Below, piece after piece: positions 39,658 to 48,288 of a stretch of DNA of 64,000 nt; within the stretch, counting starts at the first letter, position 1; each line of letters begins with the position of its first letter. A program made the translations under genes and the position numbers. Source of the DNA: Parafrankia elaeagni (GTDB lineage Bacteria; Actinomycetota; Actinomycetes; Frankiales; Frankiaceae). The DNA lies in assembly GCF_000374165.1 (NCBI RefSeq), contig NZ_KB893783.1, positions 62,001 through 126,000 on the forward strand. The letters are read 5' to 3'. The notes under the pieces were generated by a model. That model was not told the DNA's origin and searched no databases. It saw only the letters and a program-made list of their open reading frames with translations.

Positions 39658-40847
39658 GGCGCCGCCGGCGGTGCTGTCGGCGTGGCCCCGGCGGGCTCAG
39701 CCGCCTCGGCGTGCTCCGTGGCTTTCCCCTTGTCCGCCGCCCCGGCCCTGCCCGCCGTTCCCGAGCGTTCCGTGGCTGCGGGGTGTTCCGCGGCTCGTGA
39801 ACGCTGCGCGGCTCCGGGCCGCCCGCTCGCTCCGGTCGTCGCACCGGCGGCTCCGGCGGGAGACGTGGCCGCGGTGTGTTCCAGCGCGGGGTCGCGCCAG
39901 ATGTGCTCGCGGTGCAGCGGTCGGCGGCTCAGATCGGGGATCTGGCTCCAGGCCGAGAGCGCCTCCGCGTACACGACGTCGTCGTCGAGCCGGCGCAGTT
40001 CCTCGGCGAGCAGGTCTCCGAGCCCGCGTTCCGGCAGCGGCAGGACCCGGGTGGGGAAGCCCGTGCGGGTGATGCCCGCCGAGCGGCTGTCCGTGCGGGC
40101 CAGCTCGAGCTCGCCGTCGCCGACGGCGAGCCGCACACCCTGGATGCCCTTGCGCCCGGGCGCGTCGGTGATTGTCACCGGGACCTGCAGCCTCGCCTGC
40201 AGCCAGCCGGCGAACAGGCAGGCGCTGGGGTTGCCGGGCTCGCTGACGATCGTCGCCGGGCCGGCGGCGTCGGAGGCCTGTACCTGGTCGAAGGCCGCCG
40301 CCAGCAGCGTGCGCCAGCCGGAGATGCGGGTCCAGGCGAGGTCGGTGTCGCCGGGGACGAAGTCCTCGGCCCGCTGCCGCAGCGCGGCGACCGGGTCGGT
40401 GGCCGCGTACGTGCCGGTGACACGGCGGTCGGCGAAGACCCCGAGCGGATCGTAGGCGATCTTCTCCGGCGGGGCGTCGTACCACCAGGTGACCACCGGC
40501 GCGTCCGGTGCCAGCAGCGGCAGGACCACCGACTCCGCGTGCAGCGCGAGCCGCCCGGACATCCGCATCACGACAGCCTCGCCGGGCCCCAGCCGGCCGC
40601 CGATGGACACCTCGGCGTCCAGCCGCGGGTGCGGCGAGTCGATCTGGCGGCGGACGACGATCAGCAGCCGGCAGGGATGCGCGGCGGCGGCTGCCGTCGC
40701 GGCGCTCTCGGCCTGGCTGACATGCTGCTCGTCCACGACCACCACGAGTGTCAGCGCGAGCCCGAACGCCAGCGCGCCGGCGGCCCGCCGCTCGGCCGCG
40801 AGTGCTTTGACCACCGCCGATCCGGTGGTGTCCCACAGCGTGGTCAT
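39654..40847 (-). CDS. opcA: Glucose-6-phosphate dehydrogenase assembly protein OpcA
   Basis: Protein of 397 residues that in cyanobacteria and actinobacteria helps assemble or redox-control Zwf. Family stretches: MTTLWDTTGSAVVKAL, LTLVVVVDEQH, HPCRLLIVVRRQ, GEAVVMRMSGRLALHAESVV, LPLLAPDAPVVTWWYDAPPE and GWRTLLAAAFDQ. The last 80 residues are an Ala/Thr/Gly-rich tail beyond the conserved part. ATG 40847 is preceded by GGGGAG. It lies between zwf and pgl, its usual place. Confidence 0.93.
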   Translation of the reverse strand: MTTLWDTTGSAVVKALAAERRAAGALAFGLALTLVVVVDEQHVSQAESAATAAAAAHPCRLLIVVRRQIDSPHPRLDAEVSIGGRLGPGEAVVMRMSGRLALHAESVVLPLLAPDAPVVTWWYDAPPEKIAYDPLGVFADRRVTGTYAATDPVAALRQRAEDFVPGDTDLAWTRISGWRTLLAAAFDQVQASDAAGPATIVSEPGNPSACLFAGWLQARLQVPVTITDAPGRKGIQGVRLAVGDGELELARTDSRSAGITRTGFPTRVLPLPERGLGDLLAEELRRLDDDVVYAEALSAWSQIPDLSRRPLHREHIWRDPALEHTAATSPAGAAGATTGASGRPGAAQRSRAAEHPAATERSGTAGRAGAADKGKATEHAEAAEPAGATPTAPPAAP

Positions 40848-40878
40848 GCCTGGCTCCCCTCGGCGTGGCGGTGGTGGG

Positions 40879-42411
40879 TCATGGCCGGCGCCACCGGCGG
40901 CCGTCACGGCCGAGCATGTCGTCGGCGGCCGCCGGCCCCCAGGTGCCCGCCCGGTAGGTGTGTGGCTTGGTGCTCTGCCAGAAGTCCTCCAGCGGGTCGA
41001 TGATCCGCCAGGACTCCTCGACCTCGGCGTTGTTCGGGAACAGCGTCGCGTCGCCGAGCAGGACGTCCAGGATGAGACGTTCGTAGGCCTCGGGGAGCGC
41101 CTCGGTGAACGCCTCGCCGAACAGGAAGTCCATGGCGACGTCCCGGACCTCCATGGCCGACCCGGGAACCTTCGAGCCGAAACGGAGTGTGACGCCCTCG
41201 TCGGGCTGGACCCGGATCACCAGCTGGTTGTTGCCCAGCTCGGCTGTGTCGGTGACGTCGAACGGCAGGTGCGGCGCCTTGGTGAAGGTGATCGCGATCT
41301 CGGTGACCCGGCGCGGCAGGCGCTTGCCCGTCCGCAGGTAGAAGGGCACGCCGGCCCACCGCCGGGTCTCGACGCCGAGCTTCACCGCGACGAAGGTCTC
41401 GGTGGTCGAGCTGGCGGGGATGTCCGCCTCCTCGAGATAGCCGCGGACCCGCTCACCGGCGAGCCAGCCCTGGGAGTACTGCCCGCGCACGGCGAAGGTC
41501 CCGAAGTCGTCGGGCACCGACACCGCGCGCAGCACCTTCAGCTTCTCGGTGCGGATCGTCTCGGCGCTGAAGCTGACCGGCTCCTCCATCGCGGTGAGCG
41601 CGAGCAGCTGCAGCAGGTGGTTCTGCAGGACGTCCCGGGCCGCGCCGGTCTCGTCGTAGAAGCCGGCGCGGGTGCCGATGCCGACGTCCTCGGCCATCGT
41701 GATCTGCACCGAGTCGACGAAGTGCGAGTTCCAGATCGGCTCGAACAGCGTGTTCGCGAAGCGCAGCGCGAACAGGTTCTGGACGGTCTCCTTGCCCAGA
41801 TAGTGGTCGATGCGGAACACGTCACCCGGCGTGAACACGTCGTCCACGAGGGCGTTGAGCTCGCGCGCCGAATCCAGGTCGTGGCCGAACGGCTTCTCGA
41901 TGACGACCCGCCGCCAGCCGCCCGCGGCGTCGTTGGAGGCCAGCCCCGTCCGCTGCATCTGCTTGAGGACGACGGGGAAGGCCGTCGGCGGGATCGACAG
42001 GTAGAAGGCGGCGTTGCCGCGGACGCCGTGGCTCTGCTCGAGCTCGGCGAGCAGACTGGCCAGGCCGTCGAAGGCCGCGTCGTCGGAGAACGACCCGGAC
42101 CGGAAGCGCAGCGAGCCCGCCAGCCGCTCCCAGGTGTCCTCCCGGAACGGGGTCCGGGCGCCGCGTTCGGCCGCCTCCCGGGCGAACGCGGCGAACTCGT
42201 CGTCGCTCCACTCCCGCCGGGCGAACCCGACCAGAACGAAGCCCGGAGGCAGCAGCCCCCGGTTCGCCAGGTCGTACACGGCCGGGATGAGTTTCTTGCG
42301 GGCCAGGTCACCGGTTACGCCGAAGACCACCAGAGCACTGTTGTCCGGCAGCCGTGGCAGCCTCCGATCCCGTGGATCCCGCAGTGGGTTGCCACTAGCG
42401 GTGGACGCCAC
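40879..42411 (-). CDS. zwf: Glucose-6-phosphate 1-dehydrogenase
   Basis: First enzyme of the oxidative pentose phosphate pathway, 510 residues. NADP-binding VVFGVTGDLARKKLIPAVYD, the catalytic motif RIDHYLGKETVQNL, EKPFGHDL with the substrate-binding Lys, and GVPFYLRTGKRLP. GTG 42411 follows AAGGGGGAAC. It is 31 bases upstream of opcA. A 17-bp tandem repeat occupies the 147-base gap to tal. The partner OpcA suggests redox or assembly control. Confidence 0.97.
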   Translation of the reverse strand: MASTASGNPLRDPRDRRLPRLPDNSALVVFGVTGDLARKKLIPAVYDLANRGLLPPGFVLVGFARREWSDDEFAAFAREAAERGARTPFREDTWERLAGSLRFRSGSFSDDAAFDGLASLLAELEQSHGVRGNAAFYLSIPPTAFPVVLKQMQRTGLASNDAAGGWRRVVIEKPFGHDLDSARELNALVDDVFTPGDVFRIDHYLGKETVQNLFALRFANTLFEPIWNSHFVDSVQITMAEDVGIGTRAGFYDETGAARDVLQNHLLQLLALTAMEEPVSFSAETIRTEKLKVLRAVSVPDDFGTFAVRGQYSQGWLAGERVRGYLEEADIPASSTTETFVAVKLGVETRRWAGVPFYLRTGKRLPRRVTEIAITFTKAPHLPFDVTDTAELGNNQLVIRVQPDEGVTLRFGSKVPGSAMEVRDVAMDFLFGEAFTEALPEAYERLILDVLLGDATLFPNNAEVEESWRIIDPLEDFWQSTKPHTYRAGTWGPAAADDMLGRDGRRWRRP

Positions 42412-42443
42412 CGTTCCCCCTTCACAGTTCGTGGTGCTCGCGA

Positions 42444-42493
42444 GCCGATACTGCTGCCCTGCCGATACTGCCGCGCTGCCGATACTGCCGCCG
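42444..42493. repeat. 17-bp tandem repeat upstream of zwf
   Basis: Three units starting GCCGATACTG at 42444, 42461 and 42478 (17, 17 and 16 bases). They lie 33-82 bases before the zwf start, between tal and zwf, in non-coding DNA. They could be iterated regulator sites or slippage products. Two copies of GGCTGGCGGCC follow at about 42511-42532. Confidence 0.75.
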
Positions 42494-42558
42494 GCCAGCC
42501 GGATGCGCCCGGCTGGCGGCCGGCTGGCGGCCGGTCCGGCCGCACAGGTCCGCCGAAC

Positions 42559-43668
42559 CTAGGGGGCGGCGGCGCCGAGCTGGTCGCGGATCGTGCCGAG
42601 AAGCTGGTTCCAGGAGTCCTCGAACTTGCGGACGCCGTCGACCTCGAGGACCTCGACGACGTCGGCCATGTCCACCCCCAGCTCGCTGAGCTGGTCGAAG
42701 ACGGCGTGGGCCGCCCCGAGGTTGGGGGTGATCGTGTCGCCGGGGACGACGCCGTGGTCCGCGAAGGCCTCGAGGGTCGCCTCCGGCATCGTGTTGACGG
42801 TGCCCGGGGCGATCAGCTCCGTCACGTACAGCGTGTCCGGCAGTGACGGGTCCTTCGTGGACGTCGACGCCCACAGCGGGCGCTGCGGCTTCGCGCCCGC
42901 CGCGGCGAGCCGCTCCCAGCGCGGGGTGCCGAACACCCTCTGGTGCAGCTCGTAGGCGAGCCGCGCGTTGGCGATCGCGGCCTTGGAGCGCAGCTCCGCG
43001 GCCTTCGGCGTGCCGATCTTCTCCAGCCGCCGGTCGACCTCGCCGTCGACCCGGCTGACGAAGAAGGACGCCACGGAGGCCACGTCGGAGATGTCGCGGC
43101 CGGCGTCGAGCGCCTGCTCCAGGCCGGTCATGTACGCGTCCATGACCGCCTCGTACCGGTCCAGAGCGAAGATCAGCGTGACGTTCACACTGATGCCCTC
43201 GGCCAGCGTCGCGGTGATCGCGGGCAGCCCGCCCCGGGTCGCCGGGATCTTGATGAACAGGTTGGGCCGGTCGACCAGCCACCACAGCGCGCGCGCCTCG
43301 GCGACGGTGCGCTCGGTCTCGTGCGCGAGCCGCGGGTCGACCTCCAGCGACACCCGCCCGTCCACGCCGCCGGTCGCGTCGTACACCGGTCGCAGGACGT
43401 CGCAGGCCTCGCGGATGTCCGCGGCGGTGATCGCACGGACCGCCTCGCCGACGTCCACCCCGCGCACCGCGAGGTCGCGGAGCTGCTCCTGGTAGGTCTC
43501 GCCGCCCCCGATGGCCTTCTGGAAGATCGTCGGGTTGCTGGTCACCCCGACGACGCCGCTGCCGCCGACGAGGTCGGCCAGGTTGCCGGTTCGGAGCCGC
43601 TCGCGGCTGATGTCGTCCAGCCAGACCGCCACACCGGCAGCCGACAGGTCGGACAGTGGCTTGCTCAT
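42559..43668 (-). CDS. tal: Transaldolase
   Basis: Transfers a dihydroxyacetone unit in the non-oxidative pentose phosphate pathway. It has 369 residues, the long actinobacterial form. It shows [34 protein letters not shown], the Schiff-base lysine region [34 protein letters not shown] and [16 protein letters not shown] 43668 has GGAGGACG upstream; the frame stays open to 43782. It is first in tal-zwf-opcA-pgl. Transketolase, which usually precedes tal in actinobacteria, is absent from the upstream 430 bases. Confidence 0.96.
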   Translation of the reverse strand: MSKPLSDLSAAGVAVWLDDISRERLRTGNLADLVGGSGVVGVTSNPTIFQKAIGGGETYQEQLRDLAVRGVDVGEAVRAITAADIREACDVLRPVYDATGGVDGRVSLEVDPRLAHETERTVAEARALWWLVDRPNLFIKIPATRGGLPAITATLAEGISVNVTLIFALDRYEAVMDAYMTGLEQALDAGRDISDVASVASFFVSRVDGEVDRRLEKIGTPKAAELRSKAAIANARLAYELHQRVFGTPRWERLAAAGAKPQRPLWASTSTKDPSLPDTLYVTELIAPGTVNTMPEATLEAFADHGVVPGDTITPNLGAAHAVFDQLSELGVDMADVVEVLEVDGVRKFEDSWNQLLGTIRDQLGAAAP

Positions 43669-44314
43669 CGGACGTCCTCCTCTGCGCGGCCGTGTCGTCG
43701 CGCCGCGGTGGTCTTCATTGTCCGGTGGTACCAATGATCGCATCTGCAGGCACGGTTCCCCGCCGCTGTGACGCGCGTCCACGCACCGCCCGGGTCGCCC
43801 CGGGGTGTCCGCGCGCCACCGACATGGGGCGCCCGGCCGGTCGCGCCACTGCCTTCGCGCCGCCTTCCTTACTGCTTACGGCGACCGTGCCAGATGTCCC
43901 TGTCCTCGGCCCTACCCTGCCGCGTGATCCTCACCCCAGAGTCTGTGTCCAGGTGTCCCACGGGAAACGTGCCGAAGAACACTGGACGTCCGGCCTGCCC
44001 GGGCCGGGTGGCACGTCACCCGGCCGGCCCGCGACCCGTGGCCGACTCCACACGCTGGACGCACAGCCAGCCCGGGGCCCCCGGCGGGCGTCACCCACAT
44101 GCGGGGAGAGCGGCTCCGACAGGACCACGTCGGGACGCAGCCCACGCGCACTCGCCCCCTCCCGGCAGCTAGACTCCGACACGTCGTAGAACACCACCCA
44201 CGCCCTTTCTCGGGCGCCGTCCCGCGCGGTTCGCTGGATGACCGCGCCGATCGCGAGGTCGTTCTGTCTCCCGAGGCCGTTGTTCGCCACCGGCAGGGCT
44301 TTCGCCGTCGCCCG
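43669..44314. other. Intergenic region between tal and ctaB
   Basis: 646-base divergent spacer that should hold the promoters of tal (minus) and ctaB (plus). The frame of ctaB is open back to 44099, but the residues there are Arg/Pro-rich and look non-coding. No transketolase remnant, RNA gene or clear operator was recognised. Confidence 0.5.
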
Positions 44315-45445
44315 GTGACGTCGAGCGGTGGCCGTCCGGCCACGGCGGGATCCGCCCCGCGCGTCCCCGCGCCGGGCGCGGTCCAGCCGTCAGGCGCCGC
44401 TGTGGCCTCCGCCGCCGTCCCGGCTCCCGCCGTGGCCGGGCTGCCTGCCATCGCCGGGCTGCCCACCGCCGCCGGGCTGCCTGCCATCGCCGGGCTGCCA
44501 GCCGGCGCGGCACCGGCCGTACCGGCGGAGCCCACCGACGTTGTCCTGGCCGGTTCCCGTGGCCGATGGGCACGAGTGGCCGGCCGGGCCCGCTCGTACA
44601 TAGCCCTGATGAAACTGCGGGTCGTGGAGCTGCTCCTGGTCTCCACCGTCCCGGTCATGCTCCTCGCCGAACGCGGCATGCCGTCCTGGTGGCTGATCGT
44701 GGTGACACTGGTCGCGGGCACCCTGTCCGCCGGCAGCGCCAACACCATCAACTGCTACGTCGACCGTGACATCGACCAGCTCATGGGTCGTACCCGCCGC
44801 CGGCCGCTCGTCCAGGAGGTCGTCACACCGGCCCAGGCGCTGCGTTTCGGCATCGTGCTGGGCATCGTCTCGACCCTGATGTTCGGGCTCCTGGTCAACT
44901 GGATCTCGGCCGCGCTGTCCGTCGGCGCGATCGCCTTCTACGTCTTCGTCTACACGCTGGGCCTCAAGCGGCGGTCGCCGTCGAACATCGTCATCGGCGG
45001 TGCCGCCGGCTGCTTCCCCGTGCTCATCGGCTGGTCCGCCGTCACCGGGACCGTCGGCTGGCCCGCGGTGCTGCTCTTCGCGGTCGTCTTCTTCTGGACG
45101 CCGCCGCACTTCTGGGCGCTGGCCATCCGCTTCAAGGACGACTACGCCGCGGCCGGAGTGCCCATGCTGCCCGTGGTGGCGACCGTCGAGGTCGTCACCC
45201 GCCGCATCGTGGCCTACTCCTACCTGATGGTCGCGGTCTCGCTGGCCGTCGGCCCGGTCGCCGACATCGGCCTGGTCTACACGGTGCCGGCGGTGATCCT
45301 CGGCGTCTGGTTCATCGCCGAGGCGCACCGGATGGCCGGCCGCGCCCGCCGGGGCGAGGACGTGAAGCCGATGCGCCTGTTCCACATGTCGATCACGTAC
45401 CTGACGCTGCTGTTCGCAGCACTGGCCGCCGCATCCCTGCTCTGA
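44315..45445 (+). CDS. ctaB: Protoheme IX farnesyltransferase
   Basis: Membrane prenyltransferase that makes heme O from heme B. The core from about 44576 on has the family signs: [77 protein letters not shown] and about nine helices. The start is uncertain: GTG 44315 gives a 376-residue protein with an Ala/Pro-rich N-terminus holding four 6-residue repeats; GTG 44576 gives a conventional 289 residues. Neither has a convincing Shine-Dalgarno. ctaA for the next step is 1.7 kb away on the other strand. Confidence 0.9.
   Translation: MTSSGGRPATAGSAPRVPAPGAVQPSGAAVASAAVPAPAVAGLPAIAGLPTAAGLPAIAGLPAGAAPAVPAEPTDVVLAGSRGRWARVAGRARSYIALMKLRVVELLLVSTVPVMLLAERGMPSWWLIVVTLVAGTLSAGSANTINCYVDRDIDQLMGRTRRRPLVQEVVTPAQALRFGIVLGIVSTLMFGLLVNWISAALSVGAIAFYVFVYTLGLKRRSPSNIVIGGAAGCFPVLIGWSAVTGTVGWPAVLLFAVVFFWTPPHFWALAIRFKDDYAAAGVPMLPVVATVEVVTRRIVAYSYLMVAVSLAVGPVADIGLVYTVPAVILGVWFIAEAHRMAGRARRGEDVKPMRLFHMSITYLTLLFAALAAASLL
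44435..44506. repeat. 18-bp tandem repeat in the ctaB N-terminal extension
   Basis: Four 18-base units starting GCCGGGCTGCC (44435, 44453, 44471, 44489); units one and three are identical. In the ctaB frame they encode repeats of the type AGLPAI or AGLPTA. Their 18-base period keeps the frame. Confidence 0.85.
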
Positions 45446-45464
45446 CGGCCTGACCGGTCCCAGC

Positions 45465-45503
45465 GCATGCGTCGGGGGAGGGACCTCCACCCTCGACGCA
45501 TGC
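45465..45503 (+). promoter_or_regulatory. Perfect 10-bp inverted repeat between ctaB and the XRE gene
   Basis: GCATGCGTCG (45465-45474) pairs with CGACGCATGC (45494-45503); the 19-base loop contains a second palindrome, GGAGG-GA-CCTCC. It lies 19 bases after the ctaB stop and 15 bases before the XRE start. It could be the ctaB terminator or the autoregulatory operator of the XRE protein. Confidence 0.6.
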
Positions 45504-45518
45504 GGAACGGGAGGACTC

Positions 45519-45851
45519 ATGACCAGTCCGTCGAACTGGCGTGATGTCAAGGCGCGCGCGCGGGCGGCCGATCCCGAGTGGGACAGCGCGGCACGCACGG
45601 CCCATCGCGCTGAACTGCGAGGGCGGATGCTTGCTTCTGTCAGCGGTGCGCAGCTGGCTGAAATCCGCGGGCAGCTCGGGGTGACCCAGGCGCAGCTCGC
45701 CGAAGCCACCGGTCTGAGTCAGGCGAGGATCAGCCAGATCGAGAACGGGGCCGCGACGGGCCTTGACGTCCTGCGCTCCTACATCACCGGTCTCGGTGGC
45801 CAGCTCGACATCGTCGCCCGCATCGGCAATATCCAGCTCAACATCGCCTGA
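45519..45851 (+). CDS. XRE-family helix-turn-helix protein, antitoxin-like
   Basis: Protein of 110 residues. The C-terminal half is an XRE domain (LAEIRGQLGVTQAQLAEATG then LSQARISQIENG, with TGLDVLRSYITGLGGQLDIV), the arrangement of HigA-type antitoxins in which the HTH follows a helical N-terminus. No RelE/HigB-type toxin gene is adjacent. Downstream, 16 bases away, is a truncated nucleotidyltransferase gene. ATG 45519 follows GGGAGGACTC. The inverted repeat just upstream may be its own operator. Confidence 0.75.
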   Translation: MTSPSNWRDVKARARAADPEWDSAARTAHRAELRGRMLASVSGAQLAEIRGQLGVTQAQLAEATGLSQARISQIENGAATGLDVLRSYITGLGGQLDIVARIGNIQLNIA

Positions 45852-45867
45852 CAGCACCGCAGCGGGC

Positions 45868-46290
45868 GTGTCCGGTCGCGAGCTCTCCCGACGGTTCTAC
45901 GAACAGAGCATCCGGCAGCTGGTCTGGGGCGTGCCCCACGCGGCCGCGCTGCTTGGCAAGGGCTCCGAGGTCCTCGGGCTCGACGACGAGATCTCCACCG
46001 ACCATGACTTCGGCCCACGCCTGCAGTTGTTCGTCGAGCGAGGTAGCGACACGGCGCCGATCGAAGCCGCCCTGGAGCGTCTGCCAGCCGACTTCGACGG
46101 CCTTCCCGTCGTCTATCCAGCCGGTGACCGCCATGACGGACGGCCCCATCACCAGGTCGCGGAACTCCGTCGACCCACACCATGCCGCTTCGTACGGTCC
46201 CCCCGCCCGGCACGACGGCGCGGTGAGCACGGCGCAGCTCCGCCGGGCCCAGCTGCCCGGCCGCAACTCCAGCCGCGCAGGCCCGGGTGA
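45868..46290 (+). pseudogene. Truncated nucleotidyltransferase-like (DUF4037-type) gene
   Basis: The first 95 residues resemble the N-terminus of DUF4037 nucleotidyltransferase-like proteins: SGRELSRRFYEQSIRQLVWG, then AALLGKGSEVLGLDDEISTD followed by HDFGPRLQLFVE. The nucleotidyltransferase pattern GS-X11-DxD is intact. After HHQVAEL the sequence turns into Arg/Pro-rich text and stops at 46290, about 140 residues in all, where full proteins are much longer. The gene appears broken by a frameshift or deletion. GTG 45868 has a weak Shine-Dalgarno. Together with the XRE gene it could be the remains of a two-gene module. Confidence 0.6.
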
Positions 46291-46922
46291 AGCGCCGCAG
46301 CTGCCCGTCGCCGACCGGCCTGGAGCCCGCTGACCCGGTGGCTGACATCCTGGTCAACTGACGCGACGACAGAGACACCACACGGCGAGCAGCGCCCGCA
46401 CCTGCGCACCAGTCCCCGGCCGGGCGGCAAGAGCGTCCAGCGTCCGCATGAGCTCCGCGACCGCGGTCATCACCGGCACGCCCGCCAGCCCGGCGACGGG
46501 CTCCGGCACGACCATGTCGTAGGCGGCGCCGTCGTTCCACACTCGGCTGACGCGCCGTTCAGTCCCTGCCACGCACGGAGTTCGCGGCAGATCCGTCGAC
46601 GGATCGCTCCGAGCCGAACATTTTCGTCACGGCACTCGGCCGCTGGCCTGCCGCCGCGGCGTTGCTGTCCCGCCGCCGCCGCTGCTGCTGCTGAGGTGAC
46701 ACTGTTGTCTGAAAGCGGTGCCGGCTGCTCGTTCGACAGGTTGGGGAACGTCGAGTCCGACCCCCGGGGCGGTGCCCGGGGCCTGTGCTTCCTCGGTGGG
46801 ACGCCGGTGGTGCGAGCAGGGCGGTGGCGGTTGGGCGGGCCGTGGGACCGAGGGGCCTTCAGGCCGCTGACCAGCGCTTCTCTGGCTTCCGTCAGCGAGG
46901 GGTGCCGCTGTTACAGCGCCTG

Positions 46923-47014
46923 AAGACCTCTCCGTGTCTCGTGCTGGAGAGGCTTGCGGCATGGGCGCGACATCCCTCGTCAAGGACGTGGGGGAAGGGA
47001 CACCGAGAGGTCTT
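46923..47014. repeat. 16-bp inverted repeat with competing inner stem
   Basis: Arms 46923-46938 (AAGACCTCTCCGTGTC) and 46999-47014 (GACACCGAGAGGTCTT) match at 15 of 16 positions across a 60-base loop. The left arm can instead pair locally: CCTCTCC near 46928 with GGAGAGG near 46946. Such mutually exclusive pairings resemble an attenuator, a structured RNA or a small inverted-repeat element. No protein is encoded. Confidence 0.6.
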
Positions 47015-47106
47015 TAGTCGCGAGAACGCAACACCTCGGCCGGTGGCGAAGACCTGGCGGCAGCGTCAGATTGGCGGCGTACGCGCAGCCACCTGGCTAC
47101 CGTCAC

Positions 47107-47148
47107 GACCGCTGACCGCTGACCGCTGGCCGCTGACCGCTGACCGGT
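47107..47148. repeat. 7-bp tandem repeat next to the ctaA stop
   Basis: Six contiguous copies of GACCGCT with two single changes (GGCCGCT in the fourth, GACCGGT in the last), followed by CCGGTCCGGTCA, whose final TCA is the ctaA stop on the minus strand. Confidence 0.8.
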
Positions 47149-47157
47149 CCGGTCCGG

Positions 47158-48177
47158 TCAGGCGGTGACCGGAGTGGCGGGTGCCTGGACGCGCGACGGC
47201 GACCCGGCCCAGGCGGCCTCGGTGGCGGGGGCACGTTCGCCCATGGCCAGCCAGAGCTGGATCGTGACGATCCACATGATGGTCGCGCCGGCCATGTGCA
47301 GACCGACCAGCAGCGCCGGGACGCCGCTGAAGTACTGGGTGAACCCGATCGCCGCCTGCGCCACGACCGTGAGCAGGAGGGCGTTCGCGCTGCGGCGGGC
47401 CTCGGCCGGGGCGGGGGTGAGGCGGACCGCGAAGACCATCGCGAGGGTCAGCCCGGTGAGCACCATCGCGCCGTCGGCGTGCAGCTGGGCGACGTTGACG
47501 ATGTCGAAGCCGAAGCGCTTCGTCTCCTCGCTGTCTCCGCTGTGCGGGCCGGTGCCGGTCACCACGGTGCCCAGAGCGAGGACGCCGGCGGCGACCACCA
47601 CGAGCACCCGGGCGAGCCAGGCGAGCTCCGCGCGGACCGCCAGCGGGGTCGGCCCGGCCGCCTGCCGGGCTCGCCGGTGCAGGGCGACGGCGTTGAACAG
47701 CAGGACCATCGACAGCAGGAAGTGCGCGGCCACCGTCGCCGGGTGCAGCTTCACCAGCACGGTGATCCCACCGAGCACGGCCTGGCCGAGGAAGCCGAGC
47801 CACAGCCCCAGGGAGAGCAGGAGCAGGTCCCGGCGCTTCTCCCGGAGCAGGCGTGCCGCGATCGGCAGGGCCAGCACCACCAGGCCGACCACGATGCTGA
47901 TCAGCCGGTTCCCGAACTCGATCGCTCCGTTGAGCGAGTAGGCCGCGTGCGGGGTGAAGGACCCGTCACCGCACTGCGGCCAGGTGGGGCAGCCGAGACC
48001 GGAACCGGTCAGCCGGACGGCCCCGCCGGTGACGACGATCGCCGCGAGCAGGATGACGCTGGCAAGCGAGAGCCGCCGGAACGCGCGCAGCCCGATCACG
48101 GGAAGCCGGCCCGAGCCGGCCATGGTGGCGTCGCCGTCAGCGCGGACCTTGCTCCGACGAGTGGTAGAAGATGGCAT
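47158..48177 (-). CDS. ctaA: Heme A synthase
   Basis: Converts heme O to heme A for cytochrome aa3 oxidase. Membrane protein of 339 residues with eight helices. Evidence: VVTGGAVRLTGSGLGCPTWP followed by QC, the extracytoplasmic cysteine pair region; GAIEFGNRLISIVVGL and KLHPATVAAHFLLSMVLLFN with heme-ligand histidines; VVTGTGPHSGD; AQLHADGAMVLTG; and GLHMAGATIMWI. ATG 48177 has only a weak Shine-Dalgarno; an in-frame ATG 18 codons later is also near the family start. It is convergent in direction with ctaB across the XRE/remnant region. Confidence 0.93.
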   Translation of the reverse strand: MPSSTTRRSKVRADGDATMAGSGRLPVIGLRAFRRLSLASVILLAAIVVTGGAVRLTGSGLGCPTWPQCGDGSFTPHAAYSLNGAIEFGNRLISIVVGLVVLALPIAARLLREKRRDLLLLSLGLWLGFLGQAVLGGITVLVKLHPATVAAHFLLSMVLLFNAVALHRRARQAAGPTPLAVRAELAWLARVLVVVAAGVLALGTVVTGTGPHSGDSEETKRFGFDIVNVAQLHADGAMVLTGLTLAMVFAVRLTPAPAEARRSANALLLTVVAQAAIGFTQYFSGVPALLVGLHMAGATIMWIVTIQLWLAMGERAPATEAAWAGSPSRVQAPATPVTA

Positions 48178-48288
48178 CGCGGCCCATCGTAATCCGCCCG
48201 CACCGACCGGTTCGGGTGTGCACCGCCACTACCGGGGTGCCACCTGCCGGAGCCCCGGCCGCCGGGTGCGGCCCGCGCGTCGGGTGGG

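Larger units (their letters stand above)
46291..47157. other. 867-base region without a recognised gene
   Basis: Between the broken nucleotidyltransferase and ctaA. It contains a 16-bp inverted repeat (46923-47014), a 7-bp tandem array (47107-47148) and short G/C-triplet runs near 46650-46695. A 72-codon minus-strand frame (46354-46572) has no recognisable features. It probably represents decayed accessory DNA. Confidence 0.55.

Noticed and set aside
44099-44314. Longer ctaB N-terminus from ATG 44099
   Set aside because: The residues are Arg/Pro-rich with no membrane or family features and look like translated spacer.
46354-46572. Minus-strand frame of 72 codons in the gene-poor region
   Set aside because: It has a weak GTG start, no Shine-Dalgarno, no recognised motif and ordinary shadow-like composition; not enough to call a gene.
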